This document shows positions 39,799 through 47,794 of a stretch of DNA of 50,450 nucleotides, piece by piece. The notes beneath the pieces were generated by a model. The model was given only the letters and a program-made list of their open reading frames with translations. It was not told where the DNA came from and made no database searches. Numbering within the stretch: the stretch's first letter is position 1; the number at the start of each line of letters is the position of its first letter. The translations under genes and the position numbers were made by a program. The stretch spans positions 1 through 50,450 of the forward strand of contig JACIYN010000030.1 in NCBI GenBank assembly GCA_014359885.1. Direction: 5' to 3'. The DNA is from Desulfacinum sp. Lineage in GTDB: Bacteria > Desulfobacterota > Syntrophobacteria > Syntrophobacterales > DSM-9756.

Positions 39799-40462
39799 GC
39801 GAAGCCTTCCTGCCACCGGATCCGCGGGCGGGACGCGTGCGGTAGTGGTCGCAAAGATCTTTCAGGGGACACGGGGCGCATTGGGGCCGGCGGGCATGGC
39901 ACAGAACCCGCCCGTGGCGGATGAGCTGATGGGAGAGGCGCACCCAGGATTCCGGAGGGAAGAGCGCCGTGAGGTCCCGCTCGATGCGCACCGGGTCCTG
40001 GTGCGACGTCAGGCCCAGGCGCCTGGAAACGCGGGCCACGTGGGTATCCACCGCCAGTCCCGGCACCCCGAAGGCGTTTCCCAAGATCACGTTGGCCGTC
40101 TTGCGACCGATCCCCGGCAGGCGGACCAGTTCCTCCAGGGTTCGAGGCACTTGCCCGCCGTGCCGCTCCACGAGCAGGCGGCACGCCCCCTGAAGGTTCT
40201 TCGCCTTGCTCCGGTAGAGCCCCGCCGACCGGATGGCCTCTTCGATCTCAGGGATTTCCGCCCGGGCGAAGCTTTCCGGATCGGGAAACCGCCGGAAAAG
40301 GTCCGGTGTGATGGCGTTGACCCGCTCGTCGGTGCACTGGGCCGAAAGGATGGTGGCGATCATGAGCTGGAACGGGCTGTTGTGTGCCAGCGTGCATTGC
40401 GCGTCCGGATAGGCGGCATCCAGAAGGCGGCGAACGACTTCGGCTTTTTCTCGAAGATCCAC
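39791..40462 (-). CDS. nth: Endonuclease III
   Basis: Nth is a base-excision glycosylase/AP lyase for oxidised pyrimidines. The 223-residue product has the helix-hairpin-helix LPGIGRKTANV with catalytic Lys121, Asp139 in VDTHVARVS, and the C-terminal [4Fe-4S] set Cys188, 195, 198, 204 (CHARRPQCAPC). The GTG at 40462 is preferred: GGAAAGGA lies eight bases upstream and the resulting length matches the family, whereas the open frame to 40642 adds 60 unlike residues. It is convergent with the PP-loop gene, overlapping by eight bases. Confidence 0.95.
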   Translation of the reverse strand: MDLREKAEVVRRLLDAAYPDAQCTLAHNSPFQLMIATILSAQCTDERVNAITPDLFRRFPDPESFARAEIPEIEEAIRSAGLYRSKAKNLQGACRLLVERHGGQVPRTLEELVRLPGIGRKTANVILGNAFGVPGLAVDTHVARVSRRLGLTSHQDPVRIERDLTALFPPESWVRLSHQLIRHGRVLCHARRPQCAPCPLKDLCDHYRTRPARGSGGRKASPR

Positions 40463-40631
40463 GGCGAAAGTCCTTTCCAAAACGCCCGAGGGAGGGGAAA
40501 TCCCCCGTGCCCGCATCCTTGAAATCGTGACTGTATGCCAAAGTTCCTGTTGGATTTCAAGGCGCGGAGTCCTTATAATAGCCCTCATCAATGCGTTGGA
40601 TGTTCCCCTAGGATGACGAAAGGAGTGCCCC

Positions 40632-40814
40632 ATGACGGCCATGCGTCAGATCTGCCACTGCGAAAACTGCGGCAACGAAGCGGATATGATCGTCACGTGC
40701 ACCTGGGTCGAGGTGGAAGAAGAACCGGGCGTGGTGAAGAAAAAGAAGAAGGAGACCCGCACTTGCACCCAGTGCGGCAACGAGGCGGATATGATTCTGG
40801 ACGAGGAAGAATAG
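40632..40814 (+). CDS. Small protein with two CxxCGNEADM repeats
   Basis: The 60-residue product has ENCGNEADMIV at about 11-21 and TQCGNEADMIL at about 46-56, each with a CxxC, separated by a Lys-rich hinge (VVKKKKKET). Together they give four cysteines that could hold one zinc (rubredoxin or ribbon-like). An AAGGAG site lies seven bases before the ATG. I know no function. The near-identical repeats suggest internal duplication. It precedes another Cys-rich gene by 14 bases. Confidence 0.75.
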   Translation: MTAMRQICHCENCGNEADMIVTCTWVEVEEEPGVVKKKKKETRTCTQCGNEADMILDEEE

Positions 40815-40828
40815 GAAAGACAGCAAGG

Positions 40829-41218
40829 ATGGTGGAGACCGATCTAGCGATGAGCGCGGCGTATCCCAAGCGGCCAGTGCACAGACACATCATCGTATGC
40901 CCCTTTTGTGAAAGCGGCCAACCGATTCCGCTCGACTTTGATGCCATTCACCGATGCCAGTGCGGCGCCTGCTACAAGGTGTGCGGGAACGAGGCGTTGG
41001 AAAACGGGGTCAGCGACATTGCCGAGGAGTTGTGGGGCGAAGACGAACTGGATTTTATCCGCTCTGTGCCCATCGATTTTTGCAACGTGGTGGTTGAGAA
41101 GGATTTCGACCGCCTCCTGGACCTGAGGCAGGCGGTGGATCCTTACGGCATGGAAAGATTCTGCAAGTACGACGTGGATTCTGAGCTGAGTCTGATCTGG
41201 GTGAAGCGGCTCTTTTAG
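40829..41218 (+). CDS. Cys-containing conserved-type protein, unknown
   Basis: The 129-residue product contains CPFCESGQPIPLDF and CQCGACYKVCGNEALE near residues 24-55, a probable zinc ribbon. An acidic region follows (EELWGEDELDFIRS), then a C-terminus ending SLIWVKRLF. There is no signal or membrane part. The ATG at 40829 is chosen; MSAAYPK at 40850 is an alternative. It follows the small CxxC protein by 14 bases and probably shares its transcript. I recognise no family with confidence. Confidence 0.7.
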   Translation: MVETDLAMSAAYPKRPVHRHIIVCPFCESGQPIPLDFDAIHRCQCGACYKVCGNEALENGVSDIAEELWGEDELDFIRSVPIDFCNVVVEKDFDRLLDLRQAVDPYGMERFCKYDVDSELSLIWVKRLF

Positions 41219-41238
41219 GCCTTGACCCTATAGAGGGC

Positions 41239-41331
41239 CTCTCGGGTTACCTACAGGTTTTGGCGGTCCTGTAAGGTCTGCACCCGAAACCCAACGGGCA
41301 CCCATCAACTCAGGCAGAGGCGAAAAGAGAG
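41239..41331 (+). ncRNA. Candidate structured RNA upstream of a terminator
   Basis: A closing stem CTCTC/GAGAG (41239-41243 with 41327-41331) brackets two hairpins. Hairpin 1 is ACCTACAGG with CCTGTAAGGT (one bulged A). Hairpin 2 is TCTGC/GCAGA holding an inner CCCG/CGGG. This three-way layout, 19 bases before an intrinsic terminator, resembles a riboswitch or a small RNA. I cannot match it to a known class. Confidence 0.35.
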
Positions 41332-41349
41332 ATCCTCGAACGTTACCCT

Positions 41350-41391
41350 GCCCTGCGGCCATTGACTCCGGCCGCAGGGCTGTTTAATTTT
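41350..41391 (+). terminator. Intrinsic terminator
   Basis: A perfect 11-bp stem GCCCTGCGGCC / GGCCGCAGGGC with a 9-base loop (41350-41380) is followed by TGTTTAATTTT. It ends the zinc-ribbon transcript or the candidate RNA. The remaining 150 bases up to the next gene show no clear promoter. Confidence 0.85.
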
Positions 41392-41550
41392 AAGGAGTTC
41401 TTGTGTCCGGAAAGATCTTTTTCACATTTCCATAGTTCCCACAAAAGAGGAGGGTAAAGAAAGGGATCGGCCGCGCAGGCTTGGCGGTGCAGTTCTTTGT
41501 TCAATGGGCAACAGGCAAGGGAAATGAGGACCCATTAGAGGAGGTTGACG

Positions 41551-42579
41551 ATGAGAAAGGCGAAGTTCTTCCTGGCAGTGGCAGCGGTGGTGGTCACCGC
41601 CGGTTTTCTTTTGACCTTTGGGGCAAGCGCCCAGGCCAAGATGGTCCCCAAAGTGGACAATTTCATTCTCTTTCCCGATCAATCCGGTTCCATGTACATG
41701 ACCCACGGCAAGCTGGGCGTGGTGAGGATGGTGGCCGCCAAGGATCTCCTGATGAAGATGAACGAGCGGATCCCGGAGCTGGGCTACCAGGGAGCCCTCG
41801 ACCTTTTTGCCCCCTGGCAGGTGGTGGCCGAGCCCGCGGTCTATGACAGGACAGCCTTCGGGGAAGCCCTGGAAAAGATCCCCTCCGATCAGGGCATCTT
41901 CAACCGCCTCACCCCCATGGGCCCGGGAATCAGCTCGCTGGATTCGGTCCTGAGCGGTCTTCGCGGGAAGACGGCGGTGATCATCGTGTCCGACGGTGCC
42001 GCCAACAAGGGGCCGGACCCGGTGGCGGCGGCCCAGGCCATCCACGGCAAGTATCCGGACGTCTGTTTTCACGTGATCAGCTTCGCCGAAGAGGCCAAGG
42101 CCCAGTCCATCCTGAAGAAGATCAGTGAAATCGGCGGCTGCGGTGTCTACGCGGAAGCCACGGATCTTCTGGCCGACGAGCAGGCCCTGAACCAGTTCGT
42201 CAAGGATGTTTTCTATGCCGAGGAAGGGGAGCCGCAGCCCGAGGTGATCGTCCTGCGCGGCGTCCACTTCGATTTCGACAAGTACGACATCAAGCCGGAA
42301 TGGCAGCCGGTGCTGGATGAAGGAGCCGAGATCCTCAAGCAGAACCCCCAAATCCGGATCATCATCGAAGGCCATACCGACTCCATCGGTACGGAAGCCT
42401 ACAACCAGAAGCTTTCCGAACGCCGGGCCAAGGCGGTCTATGACTACTTTGAGGCCAAGGGCGTGGAGGGCTACCGGATGAAGACGGTGGGCTACGGCGA
42501 ACTCAAGCCCAAGGCGGACAACGCCACCAAGGAAGGTCGGGCCATCAACCGGCGCGTGGAAATCAAGGTCGTCGAATAA
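41551..42579 (+). CDS. Periplasmic VWA-OmpA fusion protein
   Basis: The 342-residue product has a signal peptide (1-29, ending ASAQA). A von Willebrand A domain (about 36-220) has a full MIDAS: DQSGS at 43-47, LTPMGPG, and VSDGAANKG. An OmpA/peptidoglycan-binding domain (about 230-340) carries HFDFDKYDIKPEWQ, EGHTDSIGTEAYNQKLSERR and GRAINRRVEI. It has no beta-barrel and no lipobox, so it is probably periplasmic and bound to peptidoglycan, with the metal-site domain free to bind another protein. The ATG at 41551 has GAGGAGG. A strong terminator follows, so it is monocistronic. Confidence 0.92.
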   Translation: MRKAKFFLAVAAVVVTAGFLLTFGASAQAKMVPKVDNFILFPDQSGSMYMTHGKLGVVRMVAAKDLLMKMNERIPELGYQGALDLFAPWQVVAEPAVYDRTAFGEALEKIPSDQGIFNRLTPMGPGISSLDSVLSGLRGKTAVIIVSDGAANKGPDPVAAAQAIHGKYPDVCFHVISFAEEAKAQSILKKISEIGGCGVYAEATDLLADEQALNQFVKDVFYAEEGEPQPEVIVLRGVHFDFDKYDIKPEWQPVLDEGAEILKQNPQIRIIIEGHTDSIGTEAYNQKLSERRAKAVYDYFEAKGVEGYRMKTVGYGELKPKADNATKEGRAINRRVEIKVVE

Positions 42580-42598
42580 TTCCGAGTCAACCCCTCAC

Positions 42599-42631
42599 AG
42601 GCCGGGTGGCATCCGCCCCCCGGCCTTTTTT
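42599..42631 (+). terminator. Intrinsic terminator after the VWA-OmpA gene
   Basis: AGGCCGGG pairs with CCCGGCCT (12-base loop) and runs into six T residues. Confidence 0.93.
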
Positions 42632-42649
42632 GGTGTTCCAGGAATTCCC

Positions 42650-43066
42650 ATGAAGAAGATTTGTCTTCTGCCAGCCCTGCTCCTCTTCGTGACGGTTTGG
42701 TCAATGAACGCCTGGGCCCTGAACGAGCAGGAAGCGGCCAAGGCCTTTTCCGCCTTTCAGAAGGAGTGGATGCACAAACTTTCCCGTCACGGCATCTACG
42801 GCCCCAAGCACCTGGAGATCCGAAAAAGCGAGGACGGTTCCCAGGTGGTGGCCAGCTACAAGGAGCTGGGGGCCGTCACGGGAAGCCGGGTGAAGAAGAC
42901 GGATTCCGAGGCGTGCCCCTTCGTGGGGGTTCTCCATTATGAAGAAATCGTCTTCGAAAGCCGGGGCCCCGATGAGAAGGTCGCCCGCAAGGGGCCCTTC
43001 AGGAACGCCAGGAGGATCACCATCACGGAAATCTTTCGGTTCGCCGACGGCAAGTGGATCTATTGA
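42650..43066 (+). CDS. Secreted protein, unknown
   Basis: The 138-residue product has a signal peptide (MKKICLLPALLLFVTVWSMN, cleavage near AWA-LNE, about residue 23). The mature part is soluble (EAAKAFSAFQKEWMHKLSRH, then a beta-rich half ending EIFRFADGKWIY). A single mature cysteine (EACPF) is present. No family is recognised. The start at 42650 follows the terminator by 18 bases and has AGGA upstream. It is 72 bases before the ABC-F gene. Confidence 0.8.
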   Translation: MKKICLLPALLLFVTVWSMNAWALNEQEAAKAFSAFQKEWMHKLSRHGIYGPKHLEIRKSEDGSQVVASYKELGAVTGSRVKKTDSEACPFVGVLHYEEIVFESRGPDEKVARKGPFRNARRITITEIFRFADGKWIY

Positions 43067-43138
43067 TTCCTTGCGCTGAGATGCGGGAACGGCCATACTT
43101 GCGCCGAACCCATTCTTGGCGACGGAGCGCGGCGAACG

Positions 43139-45172
43139 GTGATCACCGTACAGAACATCAGCAAATTCCTGGGCAACCGGGAGCTTTTTCGGGACGTTTC
43201 CTTCCACGTCCATCCGGAAGACCGCATCGGGGTCGTGGGGCCCAACGGTGCGGGGAAGACCACCCTTTTCCACGTCCTGATGGGGGAAGTGGAACCCGAT
43301 ACGGGGTCCGTCACTCGGGCCAGGAACACCTCCGTTGGCTACCTGCCCCAGCAGTGGGTACCCCCTGCTGAAAAGACCGTCCTTCAGCACACCCAGGAAG
43401 TTCACGCCGAAATCCATGCCGTTCGAGCCGAGGTGGAGCGCCTGGAAGCCGCCCTGCGCCGCGGCGGCGATCCGCAGCAGATGGAAGAGATGGCCGGGCG
43501 CCACGCTCACCTGATGGAACGCCTGGAGCATCTGGGCGGGTACGACCTGGAGGCGCGCGCCCGGAAGATCCTTTCGGGGCTGGGCTTTGCCCCCGACGAC
43601 CTCCATCGCCCGGTGGCCACTCTGAGCGGGGGCTGGGTCATGCGGGTGGAATTGGCCCGGCTGCTGCTCGCCGAACCCGACCTCTTGCTCCTGGACGAGC
43701 CTACCAACCACCTGGACCTGGAATCCATTCTCTGGCTCGAGAACTTCCTGCAATCCACCCGTTCGGCGGTCCTGCTCATCTCCCACGACCGGGCGTTCCT
43801 CAACTCCGTGGTTCGCAGAATCCTGGAGGTGGAAAACGGCCGGGTGGAGCACTACCCCGGCAACTACGACGCCTACGTAGAGGAAAGGACCCGGCGAAGG
43901 GAGATTCTCCTGGCGGCCCATCGGAACCAGCAGGAGCGTGTCCGGCAGATCGAACGGTTCATCGCCCGCAACCGGGTGCGCAAGGACCGGGCCCGCCAGG
44001 TACAGAGCCGCCTGAAGATGCTGGAAAAGATGGAGCGCATCGAGATTCCCGAACAGGAGGCCACCATCCGGTTTCATTTTCCCGAGCCGGATCGGTGCGG
44101 CAAGCGGGTCTTCGAGCTCCAAGGGATGCACAAGGCCTACGGAGACCGGACGGTCTACGAGGGCGTGGACCTGGTGGTGGAACGAGGCGACCGCATCGCC
44201 GTCATGGGCCCCAACGGGACGGGCAAGAGCACGCTGCTCAAGATCTTGGCGGGGGAGGAGCCCCCGACTCGAGGCCGCCGCGTGGTGGGGCACGGGGTTC
44301 GCATCGGCTACTACGCGCAGCACGTCTGGGAGCATCTAAACCCGGACAACACAGTGCTTCAGGAAGTGGTTTCCATTGCCGGCCCCACGCCCCAGACCCG
44401 GGTGCGGGCCCTTTTGGGCTCCTTCCTCTTCCGCGGAGACGACGTGGAAAAGAAGGTGCGCGTGTTGAGCGGCGGAGAAAAGGCCCGCCTCACCCTCTGC
44501 AAGCTCCTCATCCAGGCCCCCAACGTTCTCTTGCTGGACGAACCCACCAACCACCTGGACATTCCCAGCCGGGAGATCCTGGAGGAAGCCCTGGACGAAT
44601 ATCCCGGAACGATCTGCCTGATCAGCCACGACCGGCGATTCATCAACGCCGTGGCGTCCAAGATCCTGGTGGTGGGCCCGAAGAAACTGGAGCTGCTGCC
44701 GGGAAACGCCGATGACTACGAGCGTTTCTGGAAAGAGGCCCTCACGGGGGCATCCCATGAAGCCTTGCAGGAAAAGGAAGCGGCTTCCGAGCCCGAAACA
44801 GGTGCCAGGGTGGACGCCAAGGAAAGAAAGCGCCTGGAAGCCCGCTGGCGAAACGAGCTCTACCGTCGCACCAAGCCGCTCAAGGACAAGCTGGAGCAAC
44901 TGGAGGAGGCCCTGGACCGGGCCCACCGGGAACTGGACAGACTGAGTCAGCAGCTGGCGGATCCGGCCACCTACCGGGAGTCCGCGGACGTGGCGGAGTT
45001 GCAGCGGGCCTATGGGCATTGCCGGAGCGAGATTGAGCGGTTAACACAGGCGTGGGAAGAGACCGCCCTGGAACTGGAGGAGGTGGAAAGCCGGTTCCGG
45101 GAGGAAATGGAGCGCCTGCGCCGGGAGCTCTTCGGCGAGGCGGCTTGCCCGGCCAAACAAGTGAGCGCCTGA
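43139..45172 (+). CDS. ABC-F family ATPase (Uup/YdiF type)
   Basis: ABC-F proteins act on ribosomes rather than transport. The 677-residue product has two nucleotide-binding domains: Walker A GPNGAGKT (about 34-41) and GPNGTGKS (about 356), signatures LSGGW and LSGGEKARL, and Walker B LLLDEPTNHLD twice. The linker (P-site tRNA-interaction motif) is RQIERFIARNRVRKDRARQV. A C-terminal coiled coil (about 565-670, LEEALDRAHRELDRLSQQL) points to the Uup/YdiF subgroup. There are no membrane segments. The start codon is GTG at 43139. It is 16 bases before the lipoprotein gene. Confidence 0.93.
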   Translation: MITVQNISKFLGNRELFRDVSFHVHPEDRIGVVGPNGAGKTTLFHVLMGEVEPDTGSVTRARNTSVGYLPQQWVPPAEKTVLQHTQEVHAEIHAVRAEVERLEAALRRGGDPQQMEEMAGRHAHLMERLEHLGGYDLEARARKILSGLGFAPDDLHRPVATLSGGWVMRVELARLLLAEPDLLLLDEPTNHLDLESILWLENFLQSTRSAVLLISHDRAFLNSVVRRILEVENGRVEHYPGNYDAYVEERTRRREILLAAHRNQQERVRQIERFIARNRVRKDRARQVQSRLKMLEKMERIEIPEQEATIRFHFPEPDRCGKRVFELQGMHKAYGDRTVYEGVDLVVERGDRIAVMGPNGTGKSTLLKILAGEEPPTRGRRVVGHGVRIGYYAQHVWEHLNPDNTVLQEVVSIAGPTPQTRVRALLGSFLFRGDDVEKKVRVLSGGEKARLTLCKLLIQAPNVLLLDEPTNHLDIPSREILEEALDEYPGTICLISHDRRFINAVASKILVVGPKKLELLPGNADDYERFWKEALTGASHEALQEKEAASEPETGARVDAKERKRLEARWRNELYRRTKPLKDKLEQLEEALDRAHRELDRLSQQLADPATYRESADVAELQRAYGHCRSEIERLTQAWEETALELEEVESRFREEMERLRRELFGEAACPAKQVSA

Positions 45173-45188
45173 ACGGGGAGGAAAAGAC

Positions 45189-45593
45189 ATGAAGAGTCTG
45201 AGCGTCCTGCTGGTTCTTGCCTTGATGGTCACGAGCCTGGGAGCCTGCGTGCCGGGCCCCACCACCCAGCAGCACCTGGAATCGGCCACCTGGCTGGGTG
45301 TGGTGGGAGCGGGCGTGGGCGCCCTGATCGACAAGGACAACCCGTGGCGCGGAGCCGTCATCGGGGCCGCCATCGGTTCGGTGGCGGGATACGGCCTGGC
45401 GGAAATCACCCAAAGGGCCGCGGAAGAAGCCGCCAGCCGCCGGCAGACGGTCACCTACCACAATCCCAACACCAATGAATGGGTGCAGGCGGACCCCGTG
45501 GCCTACGACGGCGGATACGCCACGGTGCGCACCCGCACCTGGCGGGATCGCCAGCTCACCGACGACCGCTACCTGCGCGTACCGGCTTACTGA
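45189..45593 (+). CDS. Glycine-zipper lipoprotein
   Basis: The 134-residue product has a lipoprotein signal peptide with lipobox SLGAC (Cys20). Two glycine-zipper hydrophobic stretches follow (LGVVGAGVGALID, GAVIGAAIGSVAGYGL), as in SlyB/17-kDa-antigen-like proteins. The tail is polar (TVTYHNPNTNEWVQADPVAY). It is probably anchored in the outer membrane via LolA. Function is structural or unknown. It is downstream of the ABC-F gene, and its stop overlaps the convergent eutC stop by seven bases. Confidence 0.85.
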   Translation: MKSLSVLLVLALMVTSLGACVPGPTTQQHLESATWLGVVGAGVGALIDKDNPWRGAVIGAAIGSVAGYGLAEITQRAAEEAASRRQTVTYHNPNTNEWVQADPVAYDGGYATVRTRTWRDRQLTDDRYLRVPAY

Positions 45594-46378
45594 CCGCAGA
45601 TCTTCCCAAGACGAACTCCGCTGGCTTGAAGCCGCAGTATCCGATCGGCGGTCTCGGCAACGACCGCCCCGGCTTCCAGCGGCGGAAGCCCCCGCCGATG
45701 AATGTTGGAAACGACCGTGCGGTCGGCATCCAGCGTGCCGGTACGTGGTCTGAAACAGATATAGGCGCTCAAACTCTCGGCAGTTTGGAGCCCAGGGCGT
45801 TCGCCGATCAGGAAAATCACAACCTCCGGCTCCAGGATGTCGCCCACATGGTCCATCGCCCCCACACGGGCGAATTGCACGAAGACCGGTGGCGGCACGT
45901 GGTGTCCCAACTGATCCAGGCTGAGCCTCAGGCTGGGGAGCAGGGCGTCCAGATTCGCCTCCACGGCGGTGGCGCTCAGACCGTCCCCCACAAGAACAAG
46001 CATGGGTTCCTTGCGTCCGTAAAGGGCCCCAAGCCGTTCCACGGCGGCCTCGTCCAGGCGCCGTCCCTTGTCCGGGCGCATCAGGTATTCCTCCTTATCG
46101 GCCGCCTGGGTGCAGACTTTCACGAGGCCATGGCGAGCGAGGAAATCGTCGCGCACGGCTTCCATCACGCTGTCCCGAGCCGCCGCATGGTCCGCCCGAA
46201 AACGGAGCACATCTCTTGTGAAGGGGCGGCATCCGCACCCTCCCAGGGCGATTCGCGCGGGGGTGAAGGACTTCAGTGCCCCGATGGCCGACGGGTTGCG
46301 GAAAACGGGTCTGTTCGGACTCATCTGTTCGAGAACGAAATCGAAATCGTGCATGACAATGCTATGATCCGTGAGCAC
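45587..46378 (-). CDS. eutC: Ethanolamine ammonia-lyase small subunit
   Basis: EutC with EutB forms the adenosylcobalamin enzyme splitting ethanolamine to acetaldehyde and ammonia. The product (263 aa from GTG 46378) has EutC segments: ARIALGGCGCRPFTRDVLRF near the N-terminus, MLVLVGDGLSATAVEANLD, VIFLIGERPGLQTAESLSAY and TGTLDADRTVVSNIH. The GTG is preferred because GGAGGAG lies five bases upstream; the frame opens six codons earlier. It overlaps the eutB 3' end by 17 bases. The N-terminal region is shorter than in the E. coli enzyme, which lacks an obvious counterpart of the shell-targeting extension here. Confidence 0.94.
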   Translation of the reverse strand: MLTDHSIVMHDFDFVLEQMSPNRPVFRNPSAIGALKSFTPARIALGGCGCRPFTRDVLRFRADHAAARDSVMEAVRDDFLARHGLVKVCTQAADKEEYLMRPDKGRRLDEAAVERLGALYGRKEPMLVLVGDGLSATAVEANLDALLPSLRLSLDQLGHHVPPPVFVQFARVGAMDHVGDILEPEVVIFLIGERPGLQTAESLSAYICFRPRTGTLDADRTVVSNIHRRGLPPLEAGAVVAETADRILRLQASGVRLGKICGQ

Positions 46379-47765
46379 GGCACTCCTCCTCTCCACACCA
46401 TTCGGAAAAGCAGGACGGATCGGCCGCCGACTGGGTCAGGGCGCCGTTGTGCATGATCCCCGTGGAAGCGAGCCACCGTTCGAATTCCGGCAATGGCCTC
46501 AAGCCGAAGAGTTGGCGTAGGGACGCCACATCGTGATAACTGGTGGTCTGGTAATTGAGCATCACGTCATCTCCCATGGGAACCCCCATCAAATAGCAAG
46601 CCCGAGCGGCGGTGACCAGAACCGCCAGGTTCTCCAGGTCGTTTTGGTCCATCTTCATGTGGTTGGTGTAGCAGACGTCGATGCCCATGGGCAGCCCGTG
46701 GAGTTTGCCCATGAAGACATCCTCCAGGCCCGCCCGAAGGACCTGTTTGGCATCGTAGAGATATTCGGGGCCGATGAAGCCCACCACCGTGTTGACCAGG
46801 AAGGGGCGAAAGATTCTGGCAAAGCCGTAGCAACGGGCCTCCAGAGTCACCTGGTCCACCCCCTCGTGGGCGCAGGACGACAGCTCGGAACCCTGTCCGG
46901 TTTCGAAGTAGAACACATTGGGGCCGAGCCGTGGATTCCTGTGACGCAGCTGCAACCGCGCTTCCTCCAGCAGAACCGATGTGACTCCGAAGGAGCGATT
47001 GGCCTTTTCCGTCCCGGCAATGCTTTGAAAAAGAAGATCCGTCGTCCCTCCGGCCCGGAGGGCTTCCATCTGAGTCGAGATGTGGGCCAGGATGCTTATC
47101 TGGGTGGGAACTTCCAGTTCTTCGTGGGTTACCCGGAAGACGTGCTCCATCAGACGCCGGATGTTGCTCGGCGTGTCCTCCACCGGATTGATCCCGATCA
47201 GAGCGTCTCCCACGCCGTAGGCCAAGCCGTCCTTGATGGATGCCGCGATGCCGTCAGGATCGTCGGTGGGGTGATTGGGCTGGAGCCGGGAAGCCAGGGT
47301 TCCCCGGATCCCGATGGTCGTTCGGCAACGAGCGTGGTTGTAAATCTTGGAGGCGGCCACCACCAAGTCCATGTTGGACATGATCTTGGCGAGCCCCGCG
47401 ATCATCTCGCTGGTCAGCCCGCGGCTGAGCCTGCGCAGGTCCTCGGGGCCCGTGGTGCGTGAAAGGACATACTCGCGCAGCTGCGCCAGGGACCACCCTC
47501 GGATCTCCCGGTAGACATCTTCATCCAGCGCGTCCTGAATCAGCCGGGTGACCTCATCGGATTCATAGGGAACCGCAGGATATTCACGAAAAGTGCGCAG
47601 TTCCATCTCCGCCAGCAGGGCCTTGGCAGCCACTCTCTCCAGTTCGGATTCGGCCCCGATCCCGGCCAGTCGATCCCCCGACTTCTCTTCATTGGCCTTG
47701 GCCATCACCTCGTAAAGGGATCGAAATGAAAAGAACCTTCCTCGAATGCGAATGTGGGAACGCAT
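46362..47765 (-). CDS. eutB: Ethanolamine ammonia-lyase large subunit
   Basis: EutB holds the substrate site and most cobalamin contacts. The 467-residue product shows LRRLSRGLTSEMIAGLAKIM, ASRLQPNHPTDDPDGIAASI, GDALIGINPVEDTPSNIRRL and ETGQGSELSSCAHEGVDQVT, all typical. It ends with LMGVPMGDDVMLNYQTTSYH and LPEFERWLAS. The ATG at 47765 has an AGGAG site; an apparent longer frame to 48686 is antisense to eutA and is discarded. Gap to eutA is 29 bases. The operon order permease-eutA-eutB-eutC is on the minus strand. Confidence 0.97.
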   Translation of the reverse strand: MRSHIRIRGRFFSFRSLYEVMAKANEEKSGDRLAGIGAESELERVAAKALLAEMELRTFREYPAVPYESDEVTRLIQDALDEDVYREIRGWSLAQLREYVLSRTTGPEDLRRLSRGLTSEMIAGLAKIMSNMDLVVAASKIYNHARCRTTIGIRGTLASRLQPNHPTDDPDGIAASIKDGLAYGVGDALIGINPVEDTPSNIRRLMEHVFRVTHEELEVPTQISILAHISTQMEALRAGGTTDLLFQSIAGTEKANRSFGVTSVLLEEARLQLRHRNPRLGPNVFYFETGQGSELSSCAHEGVDQVTLEARCYGFARIFRPFLVNTVVGFIGPEYLYDAKQVLRAGLEDVFMGKLHGLPMGIDVCYTNHMKMDQNDLENLAVLVTAARACYLMGVPMGDDVMLNYQTTSYHDVASLRQLFGLRPLPEFERWLASTGIMHNGALTQSAADPSCFSEWCGEEECRAHGS

Positions 47766-47794
47766 GGGCTCCTGGTCACCTCCCTTCCTCACCG

